Source: Spirosoma endophyticum | Lineage (GTDB): Bacteria; Bacteroidota; Bacteroidia; Cytophagales; Spirosomataceae | NCBI RefSeq assembly: GCF_900112365.1 | Contig: NZ_FOLQ01000014.1 | Span: 1 to 64,000, forward strand | Direction of reading: 5' to 3' | Length of the DNA stretch: 64,000 bases | Part shown: positions 53,905-62,547 of the stretch, one piece after another | How the letters are laid out: each line of letters begins with the position of its first letter | How positions within the stretch are numbered: position 1 is the first letter of the stretch | Made by a program: the position numbers and the translations under genes | Notes under the pieces: generated by a model | Databases searched by the model: none | Told to the model about the DNA's origin: nothing | What the model saw: the letters and a program-made list of their open reading frames with translations, nothing else

Positions 53905-54615
53905 ATGAAACTATCCATACTAGTCCCTGCTTACAACGAAGGAAAAACGATTGAAAGGATACTGAAAAAACTGACCGAAATACAATTAGCTTCTTCCGTT
54001 GATCGGGAAATAATAGTGGTCAACGATTGCTCAAAAGATAATACAGAAAGCGTAGTTACTAATTTTATTCGGTTAAATCCGTCTGTCGAAATTCAATACG
54101 TTGCTCATGCGGTTAATCAGGGAAAAGGAGCCGCTTTACATACGGGAATTCAAAAAGCCACCGGCGATTATTTAATTGTTCAGGATGCCGATCTTGAATA
54201 CGATCCAGAGGAGTTTAATATTTTATTGAAGCCCGTACTCGACGGATTTGCCGACGTAGTATATGGCTCCAGGTTCGTGGGCGGCAATGCCCACCGTATT
54301 CTGTTTTTTTGGCATACGATTGGCAACAAATTTCTGACATTTATGAGCAATATGTTTACCAATCTGAACCTGACGGATATGGAAACATGCTACAAACTTT
54401 TTCGGACAGACATCATCAAAGGTATTGATCTGAAAGAAAAACGATTTGGCTTTGAGCCGGAAATCACCGCAAAGATTTCAAGGATTCCGGGCATTCGTAT
54501 TTATGAAGTAGGTATTTCCTATTACGGAAGAACCTATGAAGAAGGAAAAAAAATAAACTGGAAAGACGGCGTCAGGGCCATCTATTGCATTATCCGGTAC
54601 GGGTTGTTTGGGTAA
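53905..54615 (+). CDS. GT2 glycosyltransferase, polyprenyl-phosphate sugar synthase-like
   Basis: A protein of 236 residues, a compact GT-A enzyme. It begins MKLSILVPAYNEGKTIERIL, with IIVVNDCSKDNTE for nucleotide binding, NQGKGAALHTGIQKATGDYL, then the metal-binding QDADLEYDPEE (DAD). There is no membrane helix at the C-terminus, as in DPM1-type synthases. The expected product is polyprenyl-phosphate-mannose or -glucose. It lies 18 bases after the GT-C-like gene and is very probably in one operon with it. Confidence 0.9.
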   Translation: MKLSILVPAYNEGKTIERILKKLTEIQLASSVDREIIVVNDCSKDNTESVVTNFIRLNPSVEIQYVAHAVNQGKGAALHTGIQKATGDYLIVQDADLEYDPEEFNILLKPVLDGFADVVYGSRFVGGNAHRILFFWHTIGNKFLTFMSNMFTNLNLTDMETCYKLFRTDIIKGIDLKEKRFGFEPEITAKISRIPGIRIYEVGISYYGRTYEEGKKINWKDGVRAIYCIIRYGLFG

Positions 54616-54658
54616 ATTTTGCCATCTTCTTTTCGTTCGTTGTCTGCAAATCTAACCT

Positions 54659-54666
54659 TATCTTTG
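54659..54666 (+). promoter_or_regulatory. -7 promoter box of the HAD hydrolase gene
   Basis: TATCTTTG matches TAnnTTTG, 38 bases before the ATG at 54705, after a clear end of the previous gene. Confidence 0.55.
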
Positions 54667-54704
54667 GGTTCCGGTTCACGTAAGGCCCGAACCAAACGCT
54701 ACGC

Positions 54705-55343
54705 ATGGAGTCTACTCTCGATAAATCAACGCTGAAAAACCTCATTTTTGATCTGGGTGATGTGATCATCCCCATTGACCTCAGTGCCCCCGTTCGAAAC
54801 TTCGCTATGCTGGCAAACCTGCCTGAAGAAGAGGTTCGGGCCATCTGGAAACAGCACGACCTGTTTGATCAGTACGAAACCGGGTTGATCGACGATGAGG
54901 CATTCCGGGGCCATGTCCGGCGATTGCTCAACAATGCAGATTGGGCCGATGAAGTGATCGACACCACCTGGAACACTGTTCTGCTTGATCTACCCATTGA
55001 ACGTATCGAACGTATCAAGGAATTGAGAACGGACTACCGCTTGTTTTTGCTTAGTAATACCAGTCCCATTCATATCCGACGGGTTAATCAGGTATTGGCG
55101 AACATGAATCAGCCGACGCTGGAAGAACTTTTCGAGCACGTATTTTATTCGTATGAGGTACGACTGGCTAAACCATCGCCCGAGATTTATCAGCATGTGT
55201 TGACCGAAGCTGGCCTGGTTGCTCAGGAAACGGCTTTTTTTGACGACAATGCCGCAAACATCCGGACGGCTGCCGAGTTGGGTATTCAGGCCGTACATGT
55301 GCAGCCACCCATGACGATTTTAGATTACTTAAAGGATATATGA
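54705..55343 (+). CDS. HAD-superfamily hydrolase (phosphatase)
   Basis: A protein of 212 residues of the HAD IA type. Motif I is LIFDLGDVIIPI (nucleophile Asp and the acid two residues later replaced here by Gly-Asp spacing DLGD), motif II is FLLSNTSPIH, motif III has the Lys in VRLAKPSPEIYQHVL, and motif IV is AFFDDNAANIRTAAELG. The helical cap (about 20-90) is of the small alpha type. Such enzymes release phosphate from small sugar or nucleotide phosphates; the substrate is unknown. Its own promoter box lies upstream. Confidence 0.88.
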   Translation: MESTLDKSTLKNLIFDLGDVIIPIDLSAPVRNFAMLANLPEEEVRAIWKQHDLFDQYETGLIDDEAFRGHVRRLLNNADWADEVIDTTWNTVLLDLPIERIERIKELRTDYRLFLLSNTSPIHIRRVNQVLANMNQPTLEELFEHVFYSYEVRLAKPSPEIYQHVLTEAGLVAQETAFFDDNAANIRTAAELGIQAVHVQPPMTILDYLKDI

Positions 55344-55418
55344 TGTATGGTGTATGATATACGTTTTTCCAATATACATACTACATCATACACTATATAT
55401 CCTGCATCATACATCATA
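55339..55418. terminator. AT-rich imperfect hairpin between HAD and M50 genes
   Basis: Arms TATGATGTATGGTGTATG... (55339-55361) and ...CATCATACATCATA (55396-55418) pair at 20 of 23 positions. It begins at the HAD stop and ends one base before the M50 start at 55420. It may be a repeat remnant as much as a terminator. Confidence 0.5.
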
Positions 55419-55419
55419 A

Positions 55420-56571
55420 ATGAACCAACGCCTTAAAACGTACCTCCTTCATGGAGGTCTTTTTTTGATTACGCTCATTACCACCACCATGGCGGGTGCC
55501 GAATGGATGTTTGGTCGACTGTTCATTCCGATTGAGGGAATGAAAACACTCGGCTGGGCGGAGTTTGTGGCCGGGTTTCAGTTTTCAGTGCCATTCCTGG
55601 CCATTCTGACTGTTCATGAATTTGGTCATTACTTCACGGCTAAGGCTAACAAGGTGCGCGTTTCGTTGCCGTACTATATTCCACTTTGGCTGGGCATTGG
55701 ACAAAGCATCGGTACGTTGGGGGCGTTTATTCGTATTCAGGATTATATTAATAGCCGTCGGAAATACTTTGATATAGGTATTGCCGGGCCGTTGGCCGGA
55801 TTCGTACTGGCTCTCATCGTACTCTGGTACGCATTCACCCACTTGCCCCCCCCCGAATTCATATTTACCATTCACCCCGAATACCAGAAATGGGGGCTTG
55901 ATTATGGAAAATATGCCTATGAGCACCTGCCAGAAGGTGGCGCGGTAGGATTGGGTGATAATCTGCTGTTTAACTTTTTTAAAACATACGTAGCAGACCC
56001 GACCCGCTTGCCTCATCCCTACGAAATGATCCACTATCCCTACGTACTGGCGGGTTATCTGGCCTTATTTTTTACGTCGCTCAATTTGATTCCGATCGGG
56101 CAGTTAGACGGTGGCCATATTCTTTACGGACTTATTGGCCGCAAACAGTTTCAGTGGGTAGCCCCGACGTTGTTTATTGGGTTTGCCTTTTATGCGGGTT
56201 TAGGCTCGTTCAAACCAACTGACTTTGCCGTACCAACCGACGACGCGTTTTTTAGTCAATTATTATATTTTGGGTTATATATTGGGTTTCTATACCTGGC
56301 TTTTTCGCGTATCAGTGAGAATCGAATGACCTCACTGCTCGTAACACTGGTTGTGGTGATCGCCCAACTGGCGGTATCGTGGCTTCGGCCCGATTGGGAA
56401 GGGTATCAAAGCTCATTGGTATTTCTGTTCATACTTGGCCGCTTCCTGGGTATTTATCATCCAGAGACTGAATTGGATGAGCCCCTGGATCTGAAACGGC
56501 AGATATTGGGCTGGCTGGCTCTACTTATATTCGTCCTTTGTTTTAGCTTCAAACCCTTTCTGGTTTCGTAA
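55420..56571 (+). CDS. site-2 protease-like M50 family membrane metalloprotease
   Basis: A protein of 383 residues with about eight membrane helices. The zinc site HEFGH lies in TVHEFGHYFTAKANKVRV, and the second motif, NLIPIGQLDGGHILYGLIG (the DG of NPxxDGG), follows near residue 225. PLAGFVLALIVLWY between them is typical of plastid EGY-like S2P proteases. These enzymes cut membrane-bound proteins within the bilayer, often anti-sigma factors. An ECF sigma factor and a membrane-anchored anti-sigma-like protein are encoded next, so the cleavage target may be the latter. This link is inference. Confidence 0.88.
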   Translation: MNQRLKTYLLHGGLFLITLITTTMAGAEWMFGRLFIPIEGMKTLGWAEFVAGFQFSVPFLAILTVHEFGHYFTAKANKVRVSLPYYIPLWLGIGQSIGTLGAFIRIQDYINSRRKYFDIGIAGPLAGFVLALIVLWYAFTHLPPPEFIFTIHPEYQKWGLDYGKYAYEHLPEGGAVGLGDNLLFNFFKTYVADPTRLPHPYEMIHYPYVLAGYLALFFTSLNLIPIGQLDGGHILYGLIGRKQFQWVAPTLFIGFAFYAGLGSFKPTDFAVPTDDAFFSQLLYFGLYIGFLYLAFSRISENRMTSLLVTLVVVIAQLAVSWLRPDWEGYQSSLVFLFILGRFLGIYHPETELDEPLDLKRQILGWLALLIFVLCFSFKPFLVS

Positions 56572-56634
56572 ATCCAGGAAGCCGATTTCCTTAAATTTCC
56601 TTACCTTACCGTCGTATAATCAACACATTATGGT

Positions 56635-57225
56635 ATGCGACCTTTTTCCCGACAGCTCTCCGACGCTGACCTGATGGTAGGTATAAAGGCGGGCGGTACG
56701 CAGCGTCGGCTCTACGAAAATAAGTTATACGAGAAATACCAATATTTTATTGCGGATGGCACCCACAAGCATCGTCTGAGCGAAGATGAATGCGCCAGCG
56801 TTTATTCTGATACGATTCTAGTCTTGTTTGACCACATCAGCACGGGTCAATTTGAGGGTCGTTCGGGACTCAAAACGTATCTATATAAAATATTTAACAA
56901 CAAATGTGTTGACGAAATCCGGAAAAAGACGACTAATCGAAGTAGTGTCCATGATGCCTTTTCGCTGGATGATACGTTGATGCAGCTTCCGGATGAGTCT
57001 CGTTCGATCGTGCAACAACTTGTTGGTCAGAGCGATGTAGAAAACTTGCACCGGTATCTGCGTGAACTGGGTGAGAAATGCCGTACCATGATCCTGTCGT
57101 GGGGCGAAGGGTATTCAGACGATGAAATTGCGCAGGCAATGGGCTACAATTCGCCCGCTGTGGCCAAAACCAGCCGTCTGCGCTGCCTGGAAAAACTACG
57201 TGAACGTTTTCGCGAAATGCTATGA
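56635..57225 (+). CDS. ECF-type RNA polymerase sigma factor
   Basis: A protein of 196 residues. Sigma region 2 includes YENKLYEKYQYFIADGTHKH, DECASVYSDTILVLFDHIS and FEGRSGLKTYLYKIFNNKC; region 4 is the helix-turn-helix YSDDEIAQAMGYNSPAVAKT with a final RCLEKLRERF. It follows the M50 protease gene after 63 bases. Its stop overlaps the start of the next gene by four bases (ATGA), which indicates tight coupling with a probable anti-sigma protein. It probably directs transcription of the subtilase and CHAT genes downstream; no promoter match could be established. Confidence 0.9.
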   Translation: MRPFSRQLSDADLMVGIKAGGTQRRLYENKLYEKYQYFIADGTHKHRLSEDECASVYSDTILVLFDHISTGQFEGRSGLKTYLYKIFNNKCVDEIRKKTTNRSSVHDAFSLDDTLMQLPDESRSIVQQLVGQSDVENLHRYLRELGEKCRTMILSWGEGYSDDEIAQAMGYNSPAVAKTSRLRCLEKLRERFREML

Positions 57226-57989
57226 ACACCGATCTGGAAACCATTGAAAACTACGTAAACGGCCAACTCAATGCTGATGAGCGGGCGCGGTTCGAAGCTG
57301 CTCTCCGCACTGATCCGGCACTGGCCGATGCCCTGACCTTTTACATGCTGTCGAAACACGTAGCACGGGAAGAAGCCCACGCCGTACGTAAGGCCGAACT
57401 CGATGTGCTACGTCGGCAAACGGTACCGGCGCCACCGTTCTGGAGTGCGCCCATGCGTTGGGTTGCTGCTGCCAGCCTTGTGCTTTTATTGGGGTTAGGC
57501 TGGTATTTCTTCCAGTCCGCTAATGGCCCGGCTAATTCGGAACTCGCCGTCGCGCAATTGACGGATGCCTACGTAGCGCAGCACTTTACCAACCTGTCGA
57601 CCGACATGGACGGTGGTTCTTCCGGTTCGAAGGCACTCGACAGTCTTAAACAGGGAATCAACCTGTACAACAAAGGGATGCTGGTCGAAGCCGACGTCGT
57701 CTTTCAGGACGTACTAAAACGTCAACCCGATCTGGAAAGTGCGTTAACGTATGCAGGTATTACGTCCCTTCGCCGGGGAAATTATGACCAGGCCATTACG
57801 TTGTTTCATCGCCTGAGCCAGCGCACCGACCTGGTGTCTAATCCCGGTACGTTCTACGAAGCCCTTGCCTTACTAAAGCGCGGCCAGCCAGCGGATAAAG
57901 GACAAGCCGAAAGACTACTTAAGAAAGTGGTTGAGAAGCGCCTGGATGGGAAGAAAGAAGCAACTACTTTAATTGAAACGTTAAAATAG
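57222..57989 (+). CDS. membrane-anchored anti-sigma-like protein with TPR domain
   Basis: A protein of 255 residues. Residues 1-70 are soluble and acidic with LETIENYVNGQLNADERARF, as in cytoplasmic anti-sigma domains that lack the zinc finger. One membrane helix follows near 79-98 (WVAAASLVLLLGLGWYFF), and the rest is extracytoplasmic with TPR-like repeats (GMLVEADVVFQDVLKRQPDL, GNYDQAITLFHRL). The start overlaps the sigma stop (ATGA). The layout fits a transmembrane protein that binds the sigma factor inside and senses a partner outside through TPRs. The partner could be the TPR-CHAT protein, which is also extracytoplasmic. This is inference. Confidence 0.75.
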   Translation: MNTDLETIENYVNGQLNADERARFEAALRTDPALADALTFYMLSKHVAREEAHAVRKAELDVLRRQTVPAPPFWSAPMRWVAAASLVLLLGLGWYFFQSANGPANSELAVAQLTDAYVAQHFTNLSTDMDGGSSGSKALDSLKQGINLYNKGMLVEADVVFQDVLKRQPDLESALTYAGITSLRRGNYDQAITLFHRLSQRTDLVSNPGTFYEALALLKRGQPADKGQAERLLKKVVEKRLDGKKEATTLIETLK

Positions 57990-58334
57990 CTTTCCCAAAG
58001 CCAATCGTTAAAACTCCATCTTGATGTAAACTGCTACGCTGGTCTAACAAAAATGACCCACCTGTTTTAGGCGGGCTTTGTTTCCATCTACTCAGTCAAG
58101 CACGACTAACCATTACATTGTTTTTACAGTCAGGCAAACGTACCACTCCGTTAGCTGACCTCTGCATGGGCGGTCAATGCTGCCTATTTGACCCGTGGTT
58201 GACCGTTAGATAAAAGACAACAGTCAGGGGTCACTTAGTGGGTTGGTTATTAATAACTTGAACAAAAAAGGTGAAGCTGGAGAATCCTTAACGAATTGTA
58301 ATTATTTACTAAATACGGTTCCTGCCATACCATT
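57990..58334. other. spacer between anti-sigma-like and subtilase genes
   Basis: About 345 bases. A hairpin CCCACCT/AGGCGGG (58057-58063 with 58069-58075) followed by CTTTGTTT can end the sigma transcript. No TAnnTTTG box is seen before the subtilase; a promoter read by the adjacent ECF sigma factor would look different and may lie in the AT-rich end (58240-58330). Confidence 0.5.
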
Positions 58335-59777
58335 ATGATTAAAAGCGGATACAATGAGCGCGAAGAACGGCCTTACGGGGGCGATGACGACAATAAACCA
58401 TATAGGATAGTACCGGGTCAATTATCGAATAGAGAACTGTTAAAGAATGACCGACGGGTGAAAGACCCGACACAACGGCTGTTTCCAGTGGAAGCCATCA
58501 TTTCCAGGGGACGTATCATTAACCCCCAGCAATTTATTGTTGCGTTAAAAAACGACCCCAAAGTAAGTGCCAGCGCCGAAGCAGCCACCTGGAAAGTGGG
58601 TAACCAGTTTTCGTTGGTCAGTAAAAAAGTAGGCTATCAGGTCGAAGTCATAAAATCCCGCCGATGCTCGCCGAACGGAAAGCGCTACGTATTGCTCCAG
58701 ACGGTAAACAAAAAGGAATGGATTAACCAACTGGAAGGGAACACCATCGATATTGTCAATGCCCAGGGGAACAGTGTGGGTACTATTCATGGTGGTGGAT
58801 CTAACTCTGGGGGCCAAGGGCATTCCGGGGGGCAGTCTAACTGCTTCGGTGCGGCTCAGTTAGTAAAGCCGTTGGCTAACGCCCAGTCCGAACTAACTAA
58901 TTCCGGTAAACCTGACCGATCTGATTCACTCGCTACGTCAGAAAAGGTTATAGTAGCTATTCTGGATTCGGGTATTATTTCCGGGCCAGCTAGCGGTGAT
59001 CAGTCCGTAACCTGTAGTGATCCAAACCAGTTTGGCTGGAATTTTGTCGATAATAATCCATTCACGAAGGATGATCACCCCGGCTGGCACGGTACCAAAA
59101 TTAGCACGATCATCAAGCGATATGCCCGAAATGCTGAGATTCTTCCCGTTAAGGTAGCGAATATGAATGGTGTTCTTGATCTGTATGACGTCCTCTGTGG
59201 GTTAGAATATGCCCGGACGCATGGTGCTAAACTGGTTAATGCCAGTTGGTCGTTTACTGGAAGTGAGAATAACACGGTAGAAACCGACTTTCCCTTGTTA
59301 TTAGGCGTCATACGGGATCTGGACGAATCAGGCGTTATGGTTGTTGCGGCTGCTGGCAACAGAAGCCAGTACGTGAAGGAAGCCGACGGAGAAATTGCCC
59401 GAGATGACGCACCCAAGATCTACCCCGCCTGTTACAGCGGCATTCAATGTAATGTGATTACGGTGACGACCGTGATTCACAAGAGTAATAAATTCGTAGC
59501 CTTCGAAAATTATTCTCCCCAATTCGTGGATACGGGTGTATTGCCAAATACACAACCGCCTTTAGATCCTGGTACGTTTATTATACCTGGTTTTATCGAT
59601 AGTTACGAAGGGTCATCCTTTGCTACGCCAGTTGTAGTCGCCAGAGTTGCCAATGTGCTGAATAGTTTAACGGGCTATGCCGGCAAACGAAGGATATTGC
59701 ATCAGCTATCAGGATTTCATGAAGAAGATGATCTGGCCAATGAAATTCGCGACGGAGGTTGTTACATTACGGAATAG
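58335..59777 (+). CDS. subtilase (family S8 serine protease)
   Basis: A protein of 480 residues. The catalytic triad is visible: D211 in VAILDSGII, H252 in WHGTKIST and S428 in GSSFATPVV, with the oxyanion Asn in AAAGNRSQ. The first 200 residues are not the usual I9 inhibitor; they include a basic region and a Gly/Ser-rich linker (GGGSNSGGQGHSGGQSN near 153-170), perhaps a separately folded target-recognition part. There is no clear signal peptide (begins MIKSGYNEREERPYGGDDDN), so it may stay in the cytoplasm. It overlaps the start of the TPR-CHAT gene by 38 bases. A protease acting with the CHAT protease is a reasonable inference. Confidence 0.9.
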   Translation: MIKSGYNEREERPYGGDDDNKPYRIVPGQLSNRELLKNDRRVKDPTQRLFPVEAIISRGRIINPQQFIVALKNDPKVSASAEAATWKVGNQFSLVSKKVGYQVEVIKSRRCSPNGKRYVLLQTVNKKEWINQLEGNTIDIVNAQGNSVGTIHGGGSNSGGQGHSGGQSNCFGAAQLVKPLANAQSELTNSGKPDRSDSLATSEKVIVAILDSGIISGPASGDQSVTCSDPNQFGWNFVDNNPFTKDDHPGWHGTKISTIIKRYARNAEILPVKVANMNGVLDLYDVLCGLEYARTHGAKLVNASWSFTGSENNTVETDFPLLLGVIRDLDESGVMVVAAAGNRSQYVKEADGEIARDDAPKIYPACYSGIQCNVITVTTVIHKSNKFVAFENYSPQFVDTGVLPNTQPPLDPGTFIIPGFIDSYEGSSFATPVVVARVANVLNSLTGYAGKRRILHQLSGFHEEDDLANEIRDGGCYITE

Positions 59778-62547
59778 ACGGCTAACGCTTTTATTCGTTT
59801 TGGTCTCGTTTTGGTGTCAGGCTCAGTGCGATAACCGTACTGAGCTTTTGGCGTTAGCTAACTCTTCCTTTTTTCAACCACCTGCAATCCAGACAACTAT
59901 TATTTCTTCAGTTTTGTCAAATTGGAATCGCTGCCACTATCTAGAAGATTCGTCGTACGTGAATCTGATGTTAGAACGTGCCAAAGCCCGCTCACTTACT
60001 AGAGATTTCAAAACAGCTATACAGGAAATTGAACAAACGTTACGTCTTTACGCTAAGCCTCATTCATACCTAAAAGCTGAAGATCAGGTAAAAGCGTGTT
60101 ATCGCTTGGGATTTTATTGGAAAGAACTCAATGAATTTGAGAAAGCTATAGCAGCATCTGAGCAAGCAGTAAAACTGGGTGAACATTTACCCGCTAGTAA
60201 ATGGATTTCTTTTGCCTATAGTACCTTGGCTTATGCTCATTATTCAGCTGGTGAGTACCAGAAAGCTGTAGAATATGCAGAAAGAGGTATGTACCAAGCT
60301 AGGCGGGCAAATAATGAGATTGCCTATCTTGAAAATTATGGAGAAAAAATTAAAGTGTTAATCGCGCTTGGTAGGAATAAAGAAGCAGATAAAGAATTAT
60401 CTCACGCTATAACTATTGCTCAAAATAATCCAGATGCTAGTTATGAGTTAACTATTTTTTTAGTACGTAAAGCTAAAGTTGAAGAATATAATCTAGATAT
60501 AAAAAATGCTTTAATTCATTATAGAGAAGCATTGAAAATTAATATTTCGAAAGATAATAATAAAGTTGTAGTTGATAATTACAATGATATAGGCTTTCTA
60601 TTTTATAATAGAAAAAAATACGATGAAGCTTTGAAAAACTATCAAAGCGCTCTAATAATGGCATTTGACCCGTACACTAAACTACGCTTATTAGATAATA
60701 TAGGCATGGTATACTGGCAGAAAAAACAGTATATCACTGCGCACAGCTATTATCAAATGGCGTTGGCTAGTATAGATCCTCGGTTTAGCAAACATCCTAT
60801 TATTGATTTACCGGATGCTAAACTTGTTCGAATTTCATCACAGAAAGAATTTGTCTTTTCACTCATTCAGGACAAAGCCGATACCTGGCTTGATTATGCG
60901 AAAGCGACTAATAATCGGCAACGCTTTCAGTATGCGCTTGCTACATATAAAGTAGCCGATCAGATGATCGACTATATGCGCTGGGAGCATACGGGGAATT
61001 TGTCAAAGCTTTACTGGCGGGAAAAAACACGGGGTTTGTATGAACGCGCCATTGAAACCTGTTACCGGCTTAATGATACAGTGCAGGCATTCCGGTTCTT
61101 TGAGAAAAGCCGGGCCGTTATGCTGGCCGATAAACTCAACGAACTTAGCGCACGCCAGAAACTCACTCAAAAGCAGGTTAATAAAGAGAACGAATTGAGG
61201 AGGGCAGTGAATGACCAGCAGGCCAAACTTTCGGACATGTCGCCGGATCGTGACAGCTACAAGTCAGCCCGGATGGAGTTGTTTGCTAAGCAGGAGAAAT
61301 TAGATGCGTTTTTGAAGCAACTGGAAATCTCGAATCCTGACTACTATCGGTATAAATACGACACCACCATCACCGCACTGGCCGATCTGCGTTCTCGCCT
61401 GAACACCCGGAAAGCTTCGTTCGTAACGTATTTTGTGGGCGATAGCGCCCTCTACGTGCTGGGGATAACGGCCGATGGAACGCGGCTGCTACGTCGGCCA
61501 GTGAGCGGCTACCAACAAGCAATGAACGAGTTTATGACGCTTCTGTGGAAACCCGAGGCCATGAACCGCAAGGCGAATTTTGGTAAATTCCTGAAGTCGG
61601 GTTATGGGTTATACCAGCGCCTGCTAGCCCCCCTAAACTTACCAGCCGGACGCGTCATTGTCTCGCCCGATGGGTCATTTGTGCCCTTCGAGACGCTTAG
61701 TCGAAAAGCCACTACCCCCGATTATTTAGTGGATAACTATGCGTTCAGCTACAACTACTCCGCTCGGTTGTGGTTGAAAAAAAACGGCAGCAATCCCCCA
61801 AGACATAGCTTCACTCAACTCGATTTCTTAGGTGTCGCCCCCGTGGATTTTGCCCCGTCGCTGAAGCAGGTGATGCTACCCGGCTCCGATACAGCTCTGG
61901 CAGCTATTGCCCGGCGTTTTAAATCGTCAAAACTGCTTACGCACGGATATGCTACGCGTCAGGCGTTTCTGACACAGGCTGTAGACGCCCGCGTTATCCA
62001 CTTATTCACCCATGCTACCGCCGATAGCAGCGACCAGCATGAGCCCAAACTCTATTTCGCGGACTCCGTGCTGGCACTAACCGAACTTAGCGACCGCACC
62101 CTACCCAACACGCAGTTAGTCGTGCTGGCGGCCTGCAAAACGGGCATTGGCGCCAATCAGCGAGGGGAAGGTGTATTTAGTCTGGCGAGAGGCTTTGCCG
62201 CTCTGGGCGTACCCAGCGTACTGACTACTTTGTGGAGTGTGCAGAACGACGCTACGTATCAACTGACGAACCTCTTTTACAAACATTTAGACGAAGGTCT
62301 TCCCAAAGATATTGCCCTACAACTGGCCAAAAAAGAATGGATCGAAACAGCCGGCGGTGCTAACCGGCTACCTAATTACTGGGCGGGGCTAATCATAGTC
62401 GGTGACGCCGAACCGCTCCCTGATCTACACCTGGCTTGGTGGGGCAGTTTCCTGGCAGTGCTACTTATGGCGGCTGCTGTAATTGTTTGGTATGAGTTCA
62501 GAAAAAGCCGGATCACACAGGCAGTTTCATTACCTCAGCCAGCTTAA
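59740..62547 (+). CDS. TPR-CHAT caspase-like protease, membrane-linked
   Basis: The start is put at ATG 59740 (MKFATEVVTLRNRRLTLLFV, a signal sequence ending near WCQAQC); an in-frame ATG at 59677 lies deep in the subtilase gene. The protein has about 935 residues. TPR helices fill about 90-470 (RLGFYWKELNEFEKAIAASE, KYDEALKNYQSALIMA). The C-terminal CHAT domain (about 600-880) has the caspase-like dyad H758 in HLFTHATADSS and C799 in LAACKTGIG. A last membrane helix (FLAVLLMAAAVIVWYEF) ends the protein. CHAT proteases act in separase-like and defence pathways. Position behind sigma, anti-sigma and subtilase genes suggests a regulated module. The TPR part is much more AT-rich than the CHAT part. 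Confidence 0.9.
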   Translation: MKFATEVVTLRNRRLTLLFVLVSFWCQAQCDNRTELLALANSSFFQPPAIQTTIISSVLSNWNRCHYLEDSSYVNLMLERAKARSLTRDFKTAIQEIEQTLRLYAKPHSYLKAEDQVKACYRLGFYWKELNEFEKAIAASEQAVKLGEHLPASKWISFAYSTLAYAHYSAGEYQKAVEYAERGMYQARRANNEIAYLENYGEKIKVLIALGRNKEADKELSHAITIAQNNPDASYELTIFLVRKAKVEEYNLDIKNALIHYREALKINISKDNNKVVVDNYNDIGFLFYNRKKYDEALKNYQSALIMAFDPYTKLRLLDNIGMVYWQKKQYITAHSYYQMALASIDPRFSKHPIIDLPDAKLVRISSQKEFVFSLIQDKADTWLDYAKATNNRQRFQYALATYKVADQMIDYMRWEHTGNLSKLYWREKTRGLYERAIETCYRLNDTVQAFRFFEKSRAVMLADKLNELSARQKLTQKQVNKENELRRAVNDQQAKLSDMSPDRDSYKSARMELFAKQEKLDAFLKQLEISNPDYYRYKYDTTITALADLRSRLNTRKASFVTYFVGDSALYVLGITADGTRLLRRPVSGYQQAMNEFMTLLWKPEAMNRKANFGKFLKSGYGLYQRLLAPLNLPAGRVIVSPDGSFVPFETLSRKATTPDYLVDNYAFSYNYSARLWLKKNGSNPPRHSFTQLDFLGVAPVDFAPSLKQVMLPGSDTALAAIARRFKSSKLLTHGYATRQAFLTQAVDARVIHLFTHATADSSDQHEPKLYFADSVLALTELSDRTLPNTQLVVLAACKTGIGANQRGEGVFSLARGFAALGVPSVLTTLWSVQNDATYQLTNLFYKHLDEGLPKDIALQLAKKEWIETAGGANRLPNYWAGLIIVGDAEPLPDLHLAWWGSFLAVLLMAAAVIVWYEFRKSRITQAVSLPQPA

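Noticed and set aside
59677..59739. Start of the TPR-CHAT gene at ATG 59677.
   Set aside because: It lies 100 bases inside the subtilase gene, and the signal sequence begins only at ATG 59740.
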